A stretch of DNA of 64,000 nt from Candidatus Leucobacter sulfamidivorax (GTDB taxonomy: Bacteria; Actinomycetota; Actinomycetes; Actinomycetales; Microbacteriaceae). Shown here piece after piece: positions 51,049 through 59,126 of the stretch. A program made the translations under genes and the position numbers. Numbering within the stretch: position 1 is the first letter of the stretch; each line of letters starts with the position of its first letter. The stretch lies in the NCBI GenBank assembly GCA_016771945.1, contig QZLF01000002.1, positions 310,001 through 374,000 of the forward strand. Reading direction: 5' to 3'. The notes beneath the pieces were generated by a model. That model worked only from the letters and a program-made list of their open reading frames with translations. It did no database searches and was not told where the DNA came from.

Positions 51049-52040
51049 GCAACAAGAAGCCTCGCGCCGGAGCGGTGCGCAAGAAGAGCCGCGGCAAGGC
51101 CGTCGGCTCCGGCGGCCAGGGTCGTCAGGCCCTCGAGGGGCGCGGCCCCACGCCGAAGGCCGAGGATCGCGAGTACCACCCCGCGGGCAAGGCCAAGGCG
51201 GCCCGCGAACGCCTCGATGCCGCGCGCCGCCGCCACGGCGTGCAGGACAAGGGTCGCGGCTCCGAGCAGCGCGCGCCGCGCCGCAAGGCCGATGACGCCG
51301 AACTCGTGACCGGTCGCAACGCGGTGCTCGAGGCGCTGCGCACGCGCATCCCGGCGACCTCGCTCTACGTCGCGGCGAAGGTCGAGATGGACGACCGCAT
51401 GCGCGAGATCATCGCCGTGGCGGTCGGACGGGGGATCCCCGTGCTCGAGGTCATGCGGCCGGAGCTCGACCGCATGACGAGCCGCGACACCGTGCACCAG
51501 GGAGTGGCGCTGAAGGTGCCGCCCTACGAGTACGCGCACCCGCTCGATCTGCTCGACGAGGTGGAGCGCCGCGGCGAGACCCCGCTGCTCGTCGCACTCG
51601 ACGGCGTGACCGACCCGCGCAACCTCGGGGCGATCATCCGTTCGGTGGCGGCCTTCGGCGGGCAGGGCGTCATCGTGCCGCAGCGCCGCTCGGTCGGCGT
51701 GAACTCGGCGGCGTGGAAGACCTCGGCCGGCGCCGCGGCCCGCGTCCCGGTGGCCATGGCCGCGAACCTGACGCAGACGCTCAAGGCGCTGAAGGAGCGC
51801 GGGGTCTTCGTGGTCGGACTCGACGGCGACGGCGAGGTGACGCTCCCCGGTCTCGAGCTGGCGGATCGCCCCCTCGTGCTCGTGGTCGGCAGCGAGGGCA
51901 AGGGGCTCTCGCGCCTCGTCACCGAGAACTGCGATGCGGTCGTGTCGATCCCAATCTCTGCGGCGACCGAGTCCCTGAACGCGGGCATCGCCGCGAGCGT
52001 CAGCCTGTACGAGGTGTCGAGGATCCGCGCGAAGGCCTGA
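51045..52040 (+). CDS. rlmB: 23S rRNA (guanosine-2'-O)-methyltransferase RlmB-like (SpoU/TrmH family)
   Basis: A 331-residue SPOUT enzyme. Residues ~1-80 are a basic, Lys/Arg/Gly-rich tail typical of actinomycete RlmB, followed by the substrate-binding domain ([13 protein letters not shown]) and the knotted catalytic domain ([46 protein letters not shown]). It should 2'-O-methylate G2251 of 23S rRNA. Its ATG overlaps the cysS stop, a conserved pairing in actinobacteria. Specificity for RlmB over other TrmH paralogues is inferred from that pairing. Confidence 0.9.
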   Translation: MSNKKPRAGAVRKKSRGKAVGSGGQGRQALEGRGPTPKAEDREYHPAGKAKAARERLDAARRRHGVQDKGRGSEQRAPRRKADDAELVTGRNAVLEALRTRIPATSLYVAAKVEMDDRMREIIAVAVGRGIPVLEVMRPELDRMTSRDTVHQGVALKVPPYEYAHPLDLLDEVERRGETPLLVALDGVTDPRNLGAIIRSVAAFGGQGVIVPQRRSVGVNSAAWKTSAGAAARVPVAMAANLTQTLKALKERGVFVVGLDGDGEVTLPGLELADRPLVLVVGSEGKGLSRLVTENCDAVVSIPISAATESLNAGIAASVSLYEVSRIRAKA

Positions 52041-52089
52041 GCGGCCCGATCGACCCGATCGACCTGATCACGGGCCCCGATCGCGAGCT

Positions 52090-52563
52090 TCAGAGCACCG
52101 CGATCTGCGTCGCCCGCCAGCGCAGGTGCAGCCACTCCAGCCGCATCGCGACCGCACGTGCGCGCTCGCCCACGTAGACGACGGAGGCCGCCTCGGCGAC
52201 CCCGGCCGAGGGCCTGTCCACGCGCACGTGCCCCGCGCGCGAAACGTGTCGGGCCGGCTCGCGGAGCACCGTGCGCTGCTCCTGCCTCGCCGCCCGCATC
52301 GCGGTCAGCTGACGTGCGGCGCCCAGCGTGATCGCCGTGCCGAGCTGCGTGATGCCCCGCAGCCCCTCGATCACCTCGAAGATCAGCACGGCCATCGCCT
52401 GCACCTGGTCGGGACGCGGATCGAGCACCTCGTCGCAGCCGTCGGCATCGTGATCGGGGACCGTGACAGGCGGCACCGCTGACAGCGGGGTGCGGGGGCT
52501 CGGATCACTGGGGTTCGGGTCTTCGGGGCCCGGGCCGGCGGGGGTTGGCAGAGCGATCGACAT
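52090..52563 (-). CDS. Rv3235-family protein
   Basis: A 157-residue protein. The N-terminal third is Pro/Asp-rich. The C-terminal ~100 residues (AMAVLIFEVIEGLRGITQLG, VRVDRPSAGVAEAASVVYVGERARAVAMRLEW split here) match the actinobacterial Rv3235 family. Function unknown. The ATG at 52563 is preceded by AAGGGAACC on the minus strand. Convergent with rlmB and divergent from the histidine kinase gene across a 279-nt gap. Confidence 0.78.
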   Translation of the reverse strand: MSIALPTPAGPGPEDPNPSDPSPRTPLSAVPPVTVPDHDADGCDEVLDPRPDQVQAMAVLIFEVIEGLRGITQLGTAITLGAARQLTAMRAARQEQRTVLREPARHVSRAGHVRVDRPSAGVAEAASVVYVGERARAVAMRLEWLHLRWRATQIAVL

Positions 52564-52842
52564 GATTGGTTCCCTTCGCGAAGGCGGAACTCCCCATCCC
52601 TCAGAGAACTCGACCGCAAGGCATATGCAATGAGATTCCCATGAGATTCCCGATATTGATGTATGGATTCACAGCATAGGAACATCGCCCCGATGGGAGT
52701 CAATGGTCGATCGAGTACTGGGCGCGAAGTTCCAGTGCGTTGTCGCGCTGGCCCCGAGCGATCCGCGGATGCCGCCGGCCCGCATCGAACGGGGAGCTCC
52801 GGCCGAGCCGTCCACCGCCCACCGAGCATCTATGCTGATTCA

Positions 52843-54372
52843 GTGTCAACACTGCGCAATCTCGCCACGAAGTACTCGACCCTCGACGCGGAGCAGGTCG
52901 AATGGCTCGAACTGCTGATGCTCGACTGGGCGCTGCTCGCCGATCTCGCCCTCGGCGACGTGGTGCTGTGGGTGCCGACCGACGATGGCAACTACCTCGC
53001 CGTCGCCCATAGCCGGCCCGCCGGCTCGGTGACCCTCTTCTACCGCGACGTCATCGGCGACTACCTGCGCCCGGACTGGCGGCCCATCGTCGACGAGGCC
53101 ATGGCCACTCGGCTGCCCGTCGAATCGCGCGCGCCGATCTGGTACGAGGAGAACGCGATGCGGCTCACCGCCTACTCGGTGAGCCGGCGCGAGGAGGGCA
53201 GCGGCTCGAGCACGGGGCGCAACACCGACACCGGAGTCATCTCGACCGGGGCGCAGAGCGAGCCGTTCGCGGTGATCACCGTGCACACCGGGGTATCCGA
53301 CGTGCAGGGCGCCTCGCGCATCGGCATCGCCTTCCGCGAGGTCGCGGCTGATCTGCTCGGCATGATCCAGCAGGGGCTCTTCCCCTCGCCCGGCACGACC
53401 CGCGGACGCGAGCGCGGCGCCCCCCGCGCCTCCGACGGCCTCGTCCGGGTCAACCTGCAGGGCATCGTCTCGTTCGCGAGCCCCAACACGCAGACGACCT
53501 TCACCCTGCTCGGCTACCGGGACGAGCTCGAGGGCGAGAACTTCTCCGAGGCCATCGCCGAGATCGTGCGCGGCCAGTTCGACACCAACGAGTCGTTGCC
53601 GCTCATCGCGCAGGGACGGGTGGCCAAGCGGGCTGACATCGAGGCGAACGGCCGGGTGGTCACGCTGCGCTCGATCCCCGTGATCCGCGACGAGCAGCGG
53701 ATCGGCGGCATCGTGCTCACCCGCGACGTCACCGATCTGCGTCACCAGGAGCGGGAGCTCATCACCAAGGATGCGACGATCCGCGAGATCCACCACCGGG
53801 TGAAGAACAACCTGCAGACCGTGGCGTCGCTGCTGCGGGTGCAGGCCCGGCGCGCCCGCAGCGAGGAGGCGAAGCAGGTGCTCGGCCAGGCGATGCGCCG
53901 CGTCGCGGCGATCGCGGTGGTGCACGACACGCTCTCGACCGGGCTGTCGCAGATCGTCGACTTCGACGTGGTCTTCGACCGGGTGCTCGGACTCGCCGCC
54001 GAGGTGGCGAGCCTGCACAACACGGTCGTGCATCCGCGCAAGGAGGGGCGCTTCGGCGAGCTGCCCTCGGAGTACGCGACCCCGCTCGCGCTCGCGCTCA
54101 CCGAGATCGTGACGAACGCGGTGGAGCACGGCCTCGCCGGGCGCGAAGGCGAGGTCTTCATCAGTGCGGATCGCACCGAGGACCGCCTCGCCGTCGAGGT
54201 GATCGACACCGGCACCGGCCTTCCCGGCGGGACCGTCGGCGACGGGCTCGGCACCCAGATCGTGCGCACCCTCGTCGAGGGCGAGCTCGGCGGTTCGATC
54301 ACCTGGGGCCCCGACGTGCGCGGCGGCACGCGGGTGTCGATCCAGATCCCCCTGAGGTGGATCAGGACGTAA
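52843..54372 (+). CDS. PdtaS-like sensor histidine kinase
   Basis: A 509-residue cytosolic kinase of the HisKA_2 group. It has an N-terminal GAF-like domain (~1-150), a PAS domain (~195-300), the phosphorylated His in EIHHRVKNNLQTVASLLR (His317/318), and a HATPase with EIVTNAVEHGL and DTGTGLPGG. This matches PdtaS, which phosphorylates the RNA-binding antiterminator PdtaR. No PdtaR-type gene is in the window. The GTG at 52843 was chosen over upstream starts because TATGCT lies 6 nt before it (leaderless) and the family match begins there. Confidence 0.9.
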   Translation: MSTLRNLATKYSTLDAEQVEWLELLMLDWALLADLALGDVVLWVPTDDGNYLAVAHSRPAGSVTLFYRDVIGDYLRPDWRPIVDEAMATRLPVESRAPIWYEENAMRLTAYSVSRREEGSGSSTGRNTDTGVISTGAQSEPFAVITVHTGVSDVQGASRIGIAFREVAADLLGMIQQGLFPSPGTTRGRERGAPRASDGLVRVNLQGIVSFASPNTQTTFTLLGYRDELEGENFSEAIAEIVRGQFDTNESLPLIAQGRVAKRADIEANGRVVTLRSIPVIRDEQRIGGIVLTRDVTDLRHQERELITKDATIREIHHRVKNNLQTVASLLRVQARRARSEEAKQVLGQAMRRVAAIAVVHDTLSTGLSQIVDFDVVFDRVLGLAAEVASLHNTVVHPRKEGRFGELPSEYATPLALALTEIVTNAVEHGLAGREGEVFISADRTEDRLAVEVIDTGTGLPGGTVGDGLGTQIVRTLVEGELGGSITWGPDVRGGTRVSIQIPLRWIRT

Positions 54373-54622
54373 TCGCATAGAGGAGAACGCATCGCGTTTT
54401 CCCGCGATTGCGTCCCGGCGGCACCGCGCCGGTGATCGCATAGAGGAGAACGCATCGCGTTTTCCCGCGATTGCGTCCCGGCGGCACCGCGCCGGTGATC
54501 GCATAGAGGAGAACGCATCGCGTTTTCCCGCGACTGCGTCCCGGGCCCACCGGCCCGGTGATCATATTGAGGAAAACGCGGAGCGTTCTCCATGATCAGG
54601 TCCCGGCGCCACTGCGCCGGTG
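54372..54622. repeat. Four tandem 63-bp structured repeats
   Basis: Copies begin at 54372, 54435, 54498 and 54561. Copies 1 and 2 are identical. Copy 3 differs mainly in one hairpin. Copy 4 is diverged and 62 nt long. Each unit can form two hairpins. The first has the stem AGGAGAACGC/GCGTTTTCC. The second is GC-only: CCGGCG/CGCCGG in copies 1-2, CCGGGCC/GGCCCGG in copy 3, CCGGCGC/GCGCCGG in copy 4. Both arms change together, so pairing is maintained. The array fills the space between the convergent ends of the PdtaS-like gene and a membrane-protein gene. It has no coding signature. Confidence 0.85.
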
Positions 54623-54647
54623 AGGCGACCTGGCGCGGTGCTTCGGC

Positions 54648-55061
54648 TCAGCGCCGCCGTGCGCTGCGGATCGCGATGGCGATGCCGACCCCCAGCAGCA
54701 GGGCGCCGAGCCCCAGCACCGTCGCGGTGATCCAGAGCGCCGTGTCGACCCCGCCGGGGAAGAGGACCCGCTGCACGGCATACGCGCAGAAGGCGAGGAT
54801 CAGGCACCCCCACACGATCGGGCCGGTGCGCGGACGGGGACGCTCGGGCTGGACCGGACCGGCCGGCTCCGCCGCGACGGGGCTATCCGCCGGAGCGGAG
54901 CCGCCGCTCGTCGCACCGTGCTCGGCCGGTCGCCCGGCAGGGCCCCCCGCGTCCTGCTCGACGGTCGGCCCGGTGCCGGCGACCGACTTGGGGTCGACGG
55001 TCGGTCCCGTGGGCTGCTGCTCTGCCGGCCGCTCGGCGGGCTGATCCGCTGTGGCGCTCAT
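54648..55061 (-). CDS. Small membrane protein with disordered N-terminus, PspC operon
   Basis: A 137-residue protein. Residues 1-~78 are a Pro/Ala/Glu/Thr-rich tail, followed by two membrane helices (about 84-102 and 110-132) and a basic end (IRSARRR). No family recognised. Its ATG overlaps the stop of the PspC gene (ATGA), so it is the coupled second gene of that operon and probably belongs to the same envelope-stress system. Confidence 0.75.
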   Translation of the reverse strand: MSATADQPAERPAEQQPTGPTVDPKSVAGTGPTVEQDAGGPAGRPAEHGATSGGSAPADSPVAAEPAGPVQPERPRPRTGPIVWGCLILAFCAYAVQRVLFPGGVDTALWITATVLGLGALLLGVGIAIAIRSARRR

Positions 55062-56719
55062 GATGCGTACTCCAGGGTCGTGCGCCCGATCGCGGCGCTC
55101 GGTGTCGGATTCGAGCTGGTGCTCGCAGGCGCGCTCGCATTCGCGAAGCGGTCGACGAGCTCGGGCGATGCGTTCGAGCCGTTGACGCTCACGTTGCCTC
55201 CGACCAGGTAGACCCTGATCCGGCTCACCTCGTCGGCGTCGGCCCCGCGCAGATTCGCCCCGATGACCTGATGGGGGAAGGGCCCCGCCCGGTAGCGGCG
55301 CTCGCCGTCGGCGTCGGTGTCGGCGATGTTGCCGCCGATGAGGCCCACGTTCACGATCACGGGCTGCTCCTCGGGGAGGTCGATCGTCGCGTTGCCGCCG
55401 ACCATCCAGAGGGAGAAGCTCTGCCCCTCCTCGATCCGGCTCAGATCGACCGTCGCATTGCCGGCGATCATGACGAGCCCGGGCGGGCTGTGCTCGGTGA
55501 CGGCGATCTCGGCGGAGCCGAAGAGATGCACCCGGCTGCCCCACGGGATCACCGCGGTGAAGATCAGGACGACCACACCGCAGAACGAGAGGAAGCCGAC
55601 CCAGCCGGTGCGGCGGCCGCGCGCGCCGGCGACGATGAGCGAGAGCGCCAGCACCGCCACCGCGGCGACGATGGCGGCGAAGAGCGCGCCGGCTCCGTCG
55701 CCGGGAACCGGCGATCCCAGCAGCGCGCCGCTCGTGAGCGCCCATACCGCGGCGGCCCCGGCCGCGAGCAGCGCGATCGCGAGCGTCAGCACCGTCTGCG
55801 CGGCGCCGAGCCTCGTCGCCTCGTACTGCCTGCTCCAGGCGGCCGTCTCATCGCCGACCTTCTTGCCCCATTCGTTCGCCTGCTCGCCCCATTCGGAGGC
55901 CTTCTCGTTCGCGCGCCGACCCCATTCGTTCGCCTGCCGGTTCATCCGCTCGCCGAACGACTCGGACGAGGCTGCGGCGAAGGCGGCCGATCCGTCAGCG
56001 GCGCCCGGCGATCCGGCGAAGGCGCCGGGCGATCCGCCGTCCGTGTCGGCGAAGCCGCGACCGGTCTCCGTCGATCCGCCGCCTTCCGCCGATCCGGCGT
56101 TCGTTGCGCCCGCGCCGTCCGCACCGGCCGTGCCGCCGCTCGCCGCGGTGGTCGAGCTCCGCCGCACCAGCCAGATGACGAGCCAGACGATCGCCGCCGG
56201 CAGCAGCACCGCCCACCAGATGATGCTGAAGATCGTGCCGAGCCACTCGGGATAGCCGAAGATCGGCCAGCTGTTCCACCCCCACCCGTTCGCGACGGGC
56301 ACGGCGATCGAGAAGACCAGCATGATCAGCGGCACGACGAAGATCACCCCGAGGATCACGGCCGTGACGATCACCCCGGTCGACGCTCGCCCCCGCACGA
56401 TGTCCTCCAGGTGGATGCGCCCGGACGCGTCGGGCAGCAGCAGCCAGCCCGCGAGGTAGAGCAGGAGGCCCGGCCCGCCGAGCACCGCGAGCACGACGAA
56501 GACGCCGCGCACGATGAGCGGATCGATGCCGGCTTTCGCCGCGATGCCGCCCGCGACGCCGGCGAACCAGCGGTCGCCGCTGCGCACGATGCCGATGCTG
56601 CGCAGCCACAAGAAGAACTGGTTCGAGCCGCCGCGGGGCGCCGGACCGGCTGAACCGGCCGAACCGGTCGCGCCGGCGGTGCCCTGGGGTTCGCCTGGAG
56701 GGGGAGTGGTGTCGTCCAT
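55058..56719 (-). CDS. PspC-domain membrane protein with LiaF-like C-terminal domain
   Basis: A 553-residue protein. A PspC domain is near the N-terminus (DRWFAGVAGGIAAKAGIDPLIVR, then GPGLLLYLAGWLLLPD). Further helices around residues 110-175, a Gly/Ala/Ser-rich linker, and more helices about 310-420 follow. The C-terminal LiaF/DUF2154-like beta domain has repeated G-G-N-(A/I) turns (MIAGNATVDL, MVGGNATIDL, LIGGNIADT and YLVGGNVSVNG). It is divergent from a histidine kinase that also carries a PspC domain. LiaF-type proteins restrain their kinase. CAGACT lies 6 nt before the ATG (leaderless). Confidence 0.87.
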   Translation of the reverse strand: MDDTTPPPGEPQGTAGATGSAGSAGPAPRGGSNQFFLWLRSIGIVRSGDRWFAGVAGGIAAKAGIDPLIVRGVFVVLAVLGGPGLLLYLAGWLLLPDASGRIHLEDIVRGRASTGVIVTAVILGVIFVVPLIMLVFSIAVPVANGWGWNSWPIFGYPEWLGTIFSIIWWAVLLPAAIVWLVIWLVRRSSTTAASGGTAGADGAGATNAGSAEGGGSTETGRGFADTDGGSPGAFAGSPGAADGSAAFAAASSESFGERMNRQANEWGRRANEKASEWGEQANEWGKKVGDETAAWSRQYEATRLGAAQTVLTLAIALLAAGAAAVWALTSGALLGSPVPGDGAGALFAAIVAAVAVLALSLIVAGARGRRTGWVGFLSFCGVVVLIFTAVIPWGSRVHLFGSAEIAVTEHSPPGLVMIAGNATVDLSRIEEGQSFSLWMVGGNATIDLPEEQPVIVNVGLIGGNIADTDADGERRYRAGPFPHQVIGANLRGADADEVSRIRVYLVGGNVSVNGSNASPELVDRFANASAPASTSSNPTPSAAIGRTTLEYAS

Positions 56720-56855
56720 GCCTCGAGTCTGCCGGGCGCCGGCGGCGGACGGCTATGGGGGATCGCCCTGATCCGACCCTGAATCCGCCCCGGAAACCGC
56801 CTCGATCGGGGCTCCGGGCATCGTGGATGTCGGTCGTCGATGCTTGGATGGAACC

Positions 56856-58430
56856 ATGGCAGCCCCACCCCTGATCCGCGACCCCGAAGGGCGAACGATC
56901 GCCGGGGTGTGCGCGGGCCTCGGGGCGCATCTGGGGATTCCCGTGCTCTGGGTGCGCGTGTCGATGGTGCTGTTCGCCCTGCTGGGGGGCGCTGGCCTGC
57001 TGTTCTACGTGTGGCTGTGGGTGACCGTGCCCCGGGGTTCTGCCGCCGATGCGGTGCCGCCGATGCGGCGCGCGCTCACGCAGCCGGCGGTGCCGGCCGC
57101 GGACGCGGCGGCGTCGGGTGCGGCTGCCTCGGGTGCGACGGTGCCGGCCGGGGCGGCGACAGTGGCGGTGGTCCCGGCGGCGGCGCCGGTTGCCGCCGCC
57201 GTGGATCGTCCGGGGGCTGCGGCTCTCCATGCGTCGTCCGCTGTGTCCGCCGCTGCGCCGCCGTCCGGCCCGCCGCCGTCCGCCGCTCAGCCGTCTGCCG
57301 CTCAGCCGTCTGCCGCGCAGCCCGCCGCGGAATCGAGCGCCTCCGCCCCCGGCGCCGAGCCTTCGCGCCGGCGGCCGCGCTGGCCGATCGCCGAACTGCT
57401 GCTCGGCGGCTGTCTGCTCGTCGCCGGCATTGCTCTCGTGATGGTGCAGTTCGGCGCACAGCTGCACCTCGACATCGTGCTCCCGGCGCTGGCGGTGCTC
57501 GCGGGCGTCGGCCTCGCCTGGTGGCAGATCGCGGATCGCGACCGCCCCGAGCGCCATCCGCTGCCGCGCGTGCTCGGCGCCCTGGCGCTCGTCGCGGTGG
57601 GCGTGCTCATGTTCTTCGTCACGGCTCGGGAGCCGAACGCCTTCACCGTGGTCGCGGCGGCTCTCGCGGTGCTCGCGGGCGTCGCGCTCGCGATCGCCCC
57701 CTGGGTGCTGCGCGTGAACCGCGAGCTCATCGCCGAACGGGCGGGCCGCGCGCGGGAGGCCGAGCGGGCCGAGATCGCCGCGCACCTGCACGACTCCGTG
57801 CTGCAGACGCTCGCTGCGATCCAGCAGCGATCCGAGCCCGGCAGCGAGGTCGCGAGACTCGCGCGCGGGCAGGAGCGGGAGCTGCGGGAGTGGTTGTTCC
57901 GCGCGGCGGACGGCGCGGAACCCCCGCAGCGCGACGCCATCGCCGTCGAGCTCCGGGCGCATGCCGCGGAGCTCGAGGCCGAGCATCCGATGCGCTTCGA
58001 AATCGTGGCAGTGGGCGCCGAGGCCGCAGTCGCTCCCGAGGCGCTGCTCGGTGCCGCCAGGGAGGCCATGCTGAACGCGGCTCGGCATGCGGGCGGCGAG
58101 GTCACGGTCTACGTCGAGATCGCACCCGATCGGATGTCGGTCGACGTGACCGACCGAGGCCCCGGTCTCGACCCCGAAGTGCTGCCCGAAGGGCGCATGG
58201 GGGTGCGCGAGTCGATCCTCGGACGTATGCAGCGTGCCGGGGGCACCGCGCGCATCGTGCCGGGACCGGGCGGATCCGGGACCTCGGTGCGGCTCGCGAT
58301 TCCGCGCGATGCGGCCGCGAGCGATGCGGGCGCGAGCGATACGACCGTGGGTGACGCTTCTGCCGGGAACGCCGCCAACAGGGAGGCCGCCGCCGGTGAT
58401 GCCGCCGAGGGACAGGGGGACGAGCGATGA
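56856..58430 (+). CDS. Histidine kinase with N-terminal PspC domain
   Basis: A 524-residue kinase. A PspC domain (residues ~5-65: GRTIAGVCAGLGAHLGIPVLWVRV, then a membrane helix), an Ala/Pro/Ser linker with three near-identical AQPSA units, four membrane helices (~185-290), and a NarL-type kinase core: phospho-His312 in HLHDSVLQTL, LLGAAREAMLNAARHAGG and VTDRGPGLDPE. It probably senses envelope stress and phosphorylates the response regulator that overlaps its stop codon (ATGA). The tail has Ala/Asp repeats. ATG 56856 chosen because the PspC match begins directly after it. Confidence 0.9.
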   Translation: MAAPPLIRDPEGRTIAGVCAGLGAHLGIPVLWVRVSMVLFALLGGAGLLFYVWLWVTVPRGSAADAVPPMRRALTQPAVPAADAAASGAAASGATVPAGAATVAVVPAAAPVAAAVDRPGAAALHASSAVSAAAPPSGPPPSAAQPSAAQPSAAQPAAESSASAPGAEPSRRRPRWPIAELLLGGCLLVAGIALVMVQFGAQLHLDIVLPALAVLAGVGLAWWQIADRDRPERHPLPRVLGALALVAVGVLMFFVTAREPNAFTVVAAALAVLAGVALAIAPWVLRVNRELIAERAGRAREAERAEIAAHLHDSVLQTLAAIQQRSEPGSEVARLARGQERELREWLFRAADGAEPPQRDAIAVELRAHAAELEAEHPMRFEIVAVGAEAAVAPEALLGAAREAMLNAARHAGGEVTVYVEIAPDRMSVDVTDRGPGLDPEVLPEGRMGVRESILGRMQRAGGTARIVPGPGGSGTSVRLAIPRDAAASDAGASDTTVGDASAGNAANREAAAGDAAEGQGDER

Positions 58431-59110
58431 GCGAGACGGACGGAACGCCTCCGCGGCCGATCCGGGTGGTGATCGTCGACGATCACCAGATCTTCCGCAC
58501 CGGGCTGCGGGCGGAGCTCGGCGCGGAGCTCGACGTCGTCGGCGAGGCGGCCGACGTCGAGAGCGCGATCGCGACCATTCGCGAGACCGGGCCCGACGTC
58601 GTGCTGCTCGACGTGCACCTGCCCGGCGGACGGGGAGGCGGCGGGGCCGAGGTACTGCGCGGCATCGCCGCCGATCCGGCCTGCACGGCCGTGCGCGCGC
58701 TCGCGCTCAGCGTCTCGGACGCCGCCGACGACGTGGTCAGCGTGATCCGCGCGGGAGCCCGCGGCTATCTCACGAAGGCCGCCTCGGGCGCCGAGGTCAC
58801 CGCCGCCGTGATGCGCGTGCACGGCGGCGACGCCGTGTTCTCGCCCCGGCTGGCGGGCTTCGTGCTCGACGCCTTCGGCACGGGCCTCGGCGAGACCGCG
58901 GCGGCCGAGGACGAGCTCGACCGGCTCTCGGCCCGCGAACAGGAGGTGATGCGCATGATCGCGCGCGGCTACGCCTACAAGGAGGTCGCCGCCGAGCTCT
59001 TCCTGTCGGTCAAGACGGTCGAGACCCACGTCTCGAACGTGCTGCGCAAGCTGCAGCTGTCGAATCGCCACGAGCTCACCGCCTGGGCGCTGAGCCGACG
59101 GCTGCTCTGA
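58427..59110 (+). CDS. NarL/LuxR-family response regulator
   Basis: A 227-residue response regulator: acidic pocket Asp18-Asp19, phospho-acceptor Asp62, receiver C-terminus GARGYLTKAASG, and a LuxR helix-turn-helix (LSAREQEVMRMIARGYAYKEVAAELF, SVKTVETHVSNVLRKL). The inserted Gly-rich loop after Asp62 (PGGRGGGGAEV) is unusual but seen in actinobacterial LiaR-like proteins. Translationally coupled to the PspC-kinase gene. It likely activates the divergent PspC/LiaF-like operon, and the 136-nt spacer between is its expected target. Confidence 0.92.
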   Translation: MSETDGTPPRPIRVVIVDDHQIFRTGLRAELGAELDVVGEAADVESAIATIRETGPDVVLLDVHLPGGRGGGGAEVLRGIAADPACTAVRALALSVSDAADDVVSVIRAGARGYLTKAASGAEVTAAVMRVHGGDAVFSPRLAGFVLDAFGTGLGETAAAEDELDRLSAREQEVMRMIARGYAYKEVAAELFLSVKTVETHVSNVLRKLQLSNRHELTAWALSRRLL

Positions 59111-59126
59111 TACAGGCGCCGCCGGC

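Noticed and set aside
53742-54593. Minus-strand frame with three identical 21-residue repeats (…AMRSPLCDHRRGAAGTQS-like)
   Set aside because: The repeat is simply the 63-bp DNA array read in frame. Most of the frame runs antisense to the PdtaS-like kinase, there is no ribosome site, and the array shows selection for pairing rather than for protein.
54372-54622. Possible CRISPR array
   Set aside because: The units are directly tandem with no unique spacers, each unit folds into two hairpins, and no cas genes are present.
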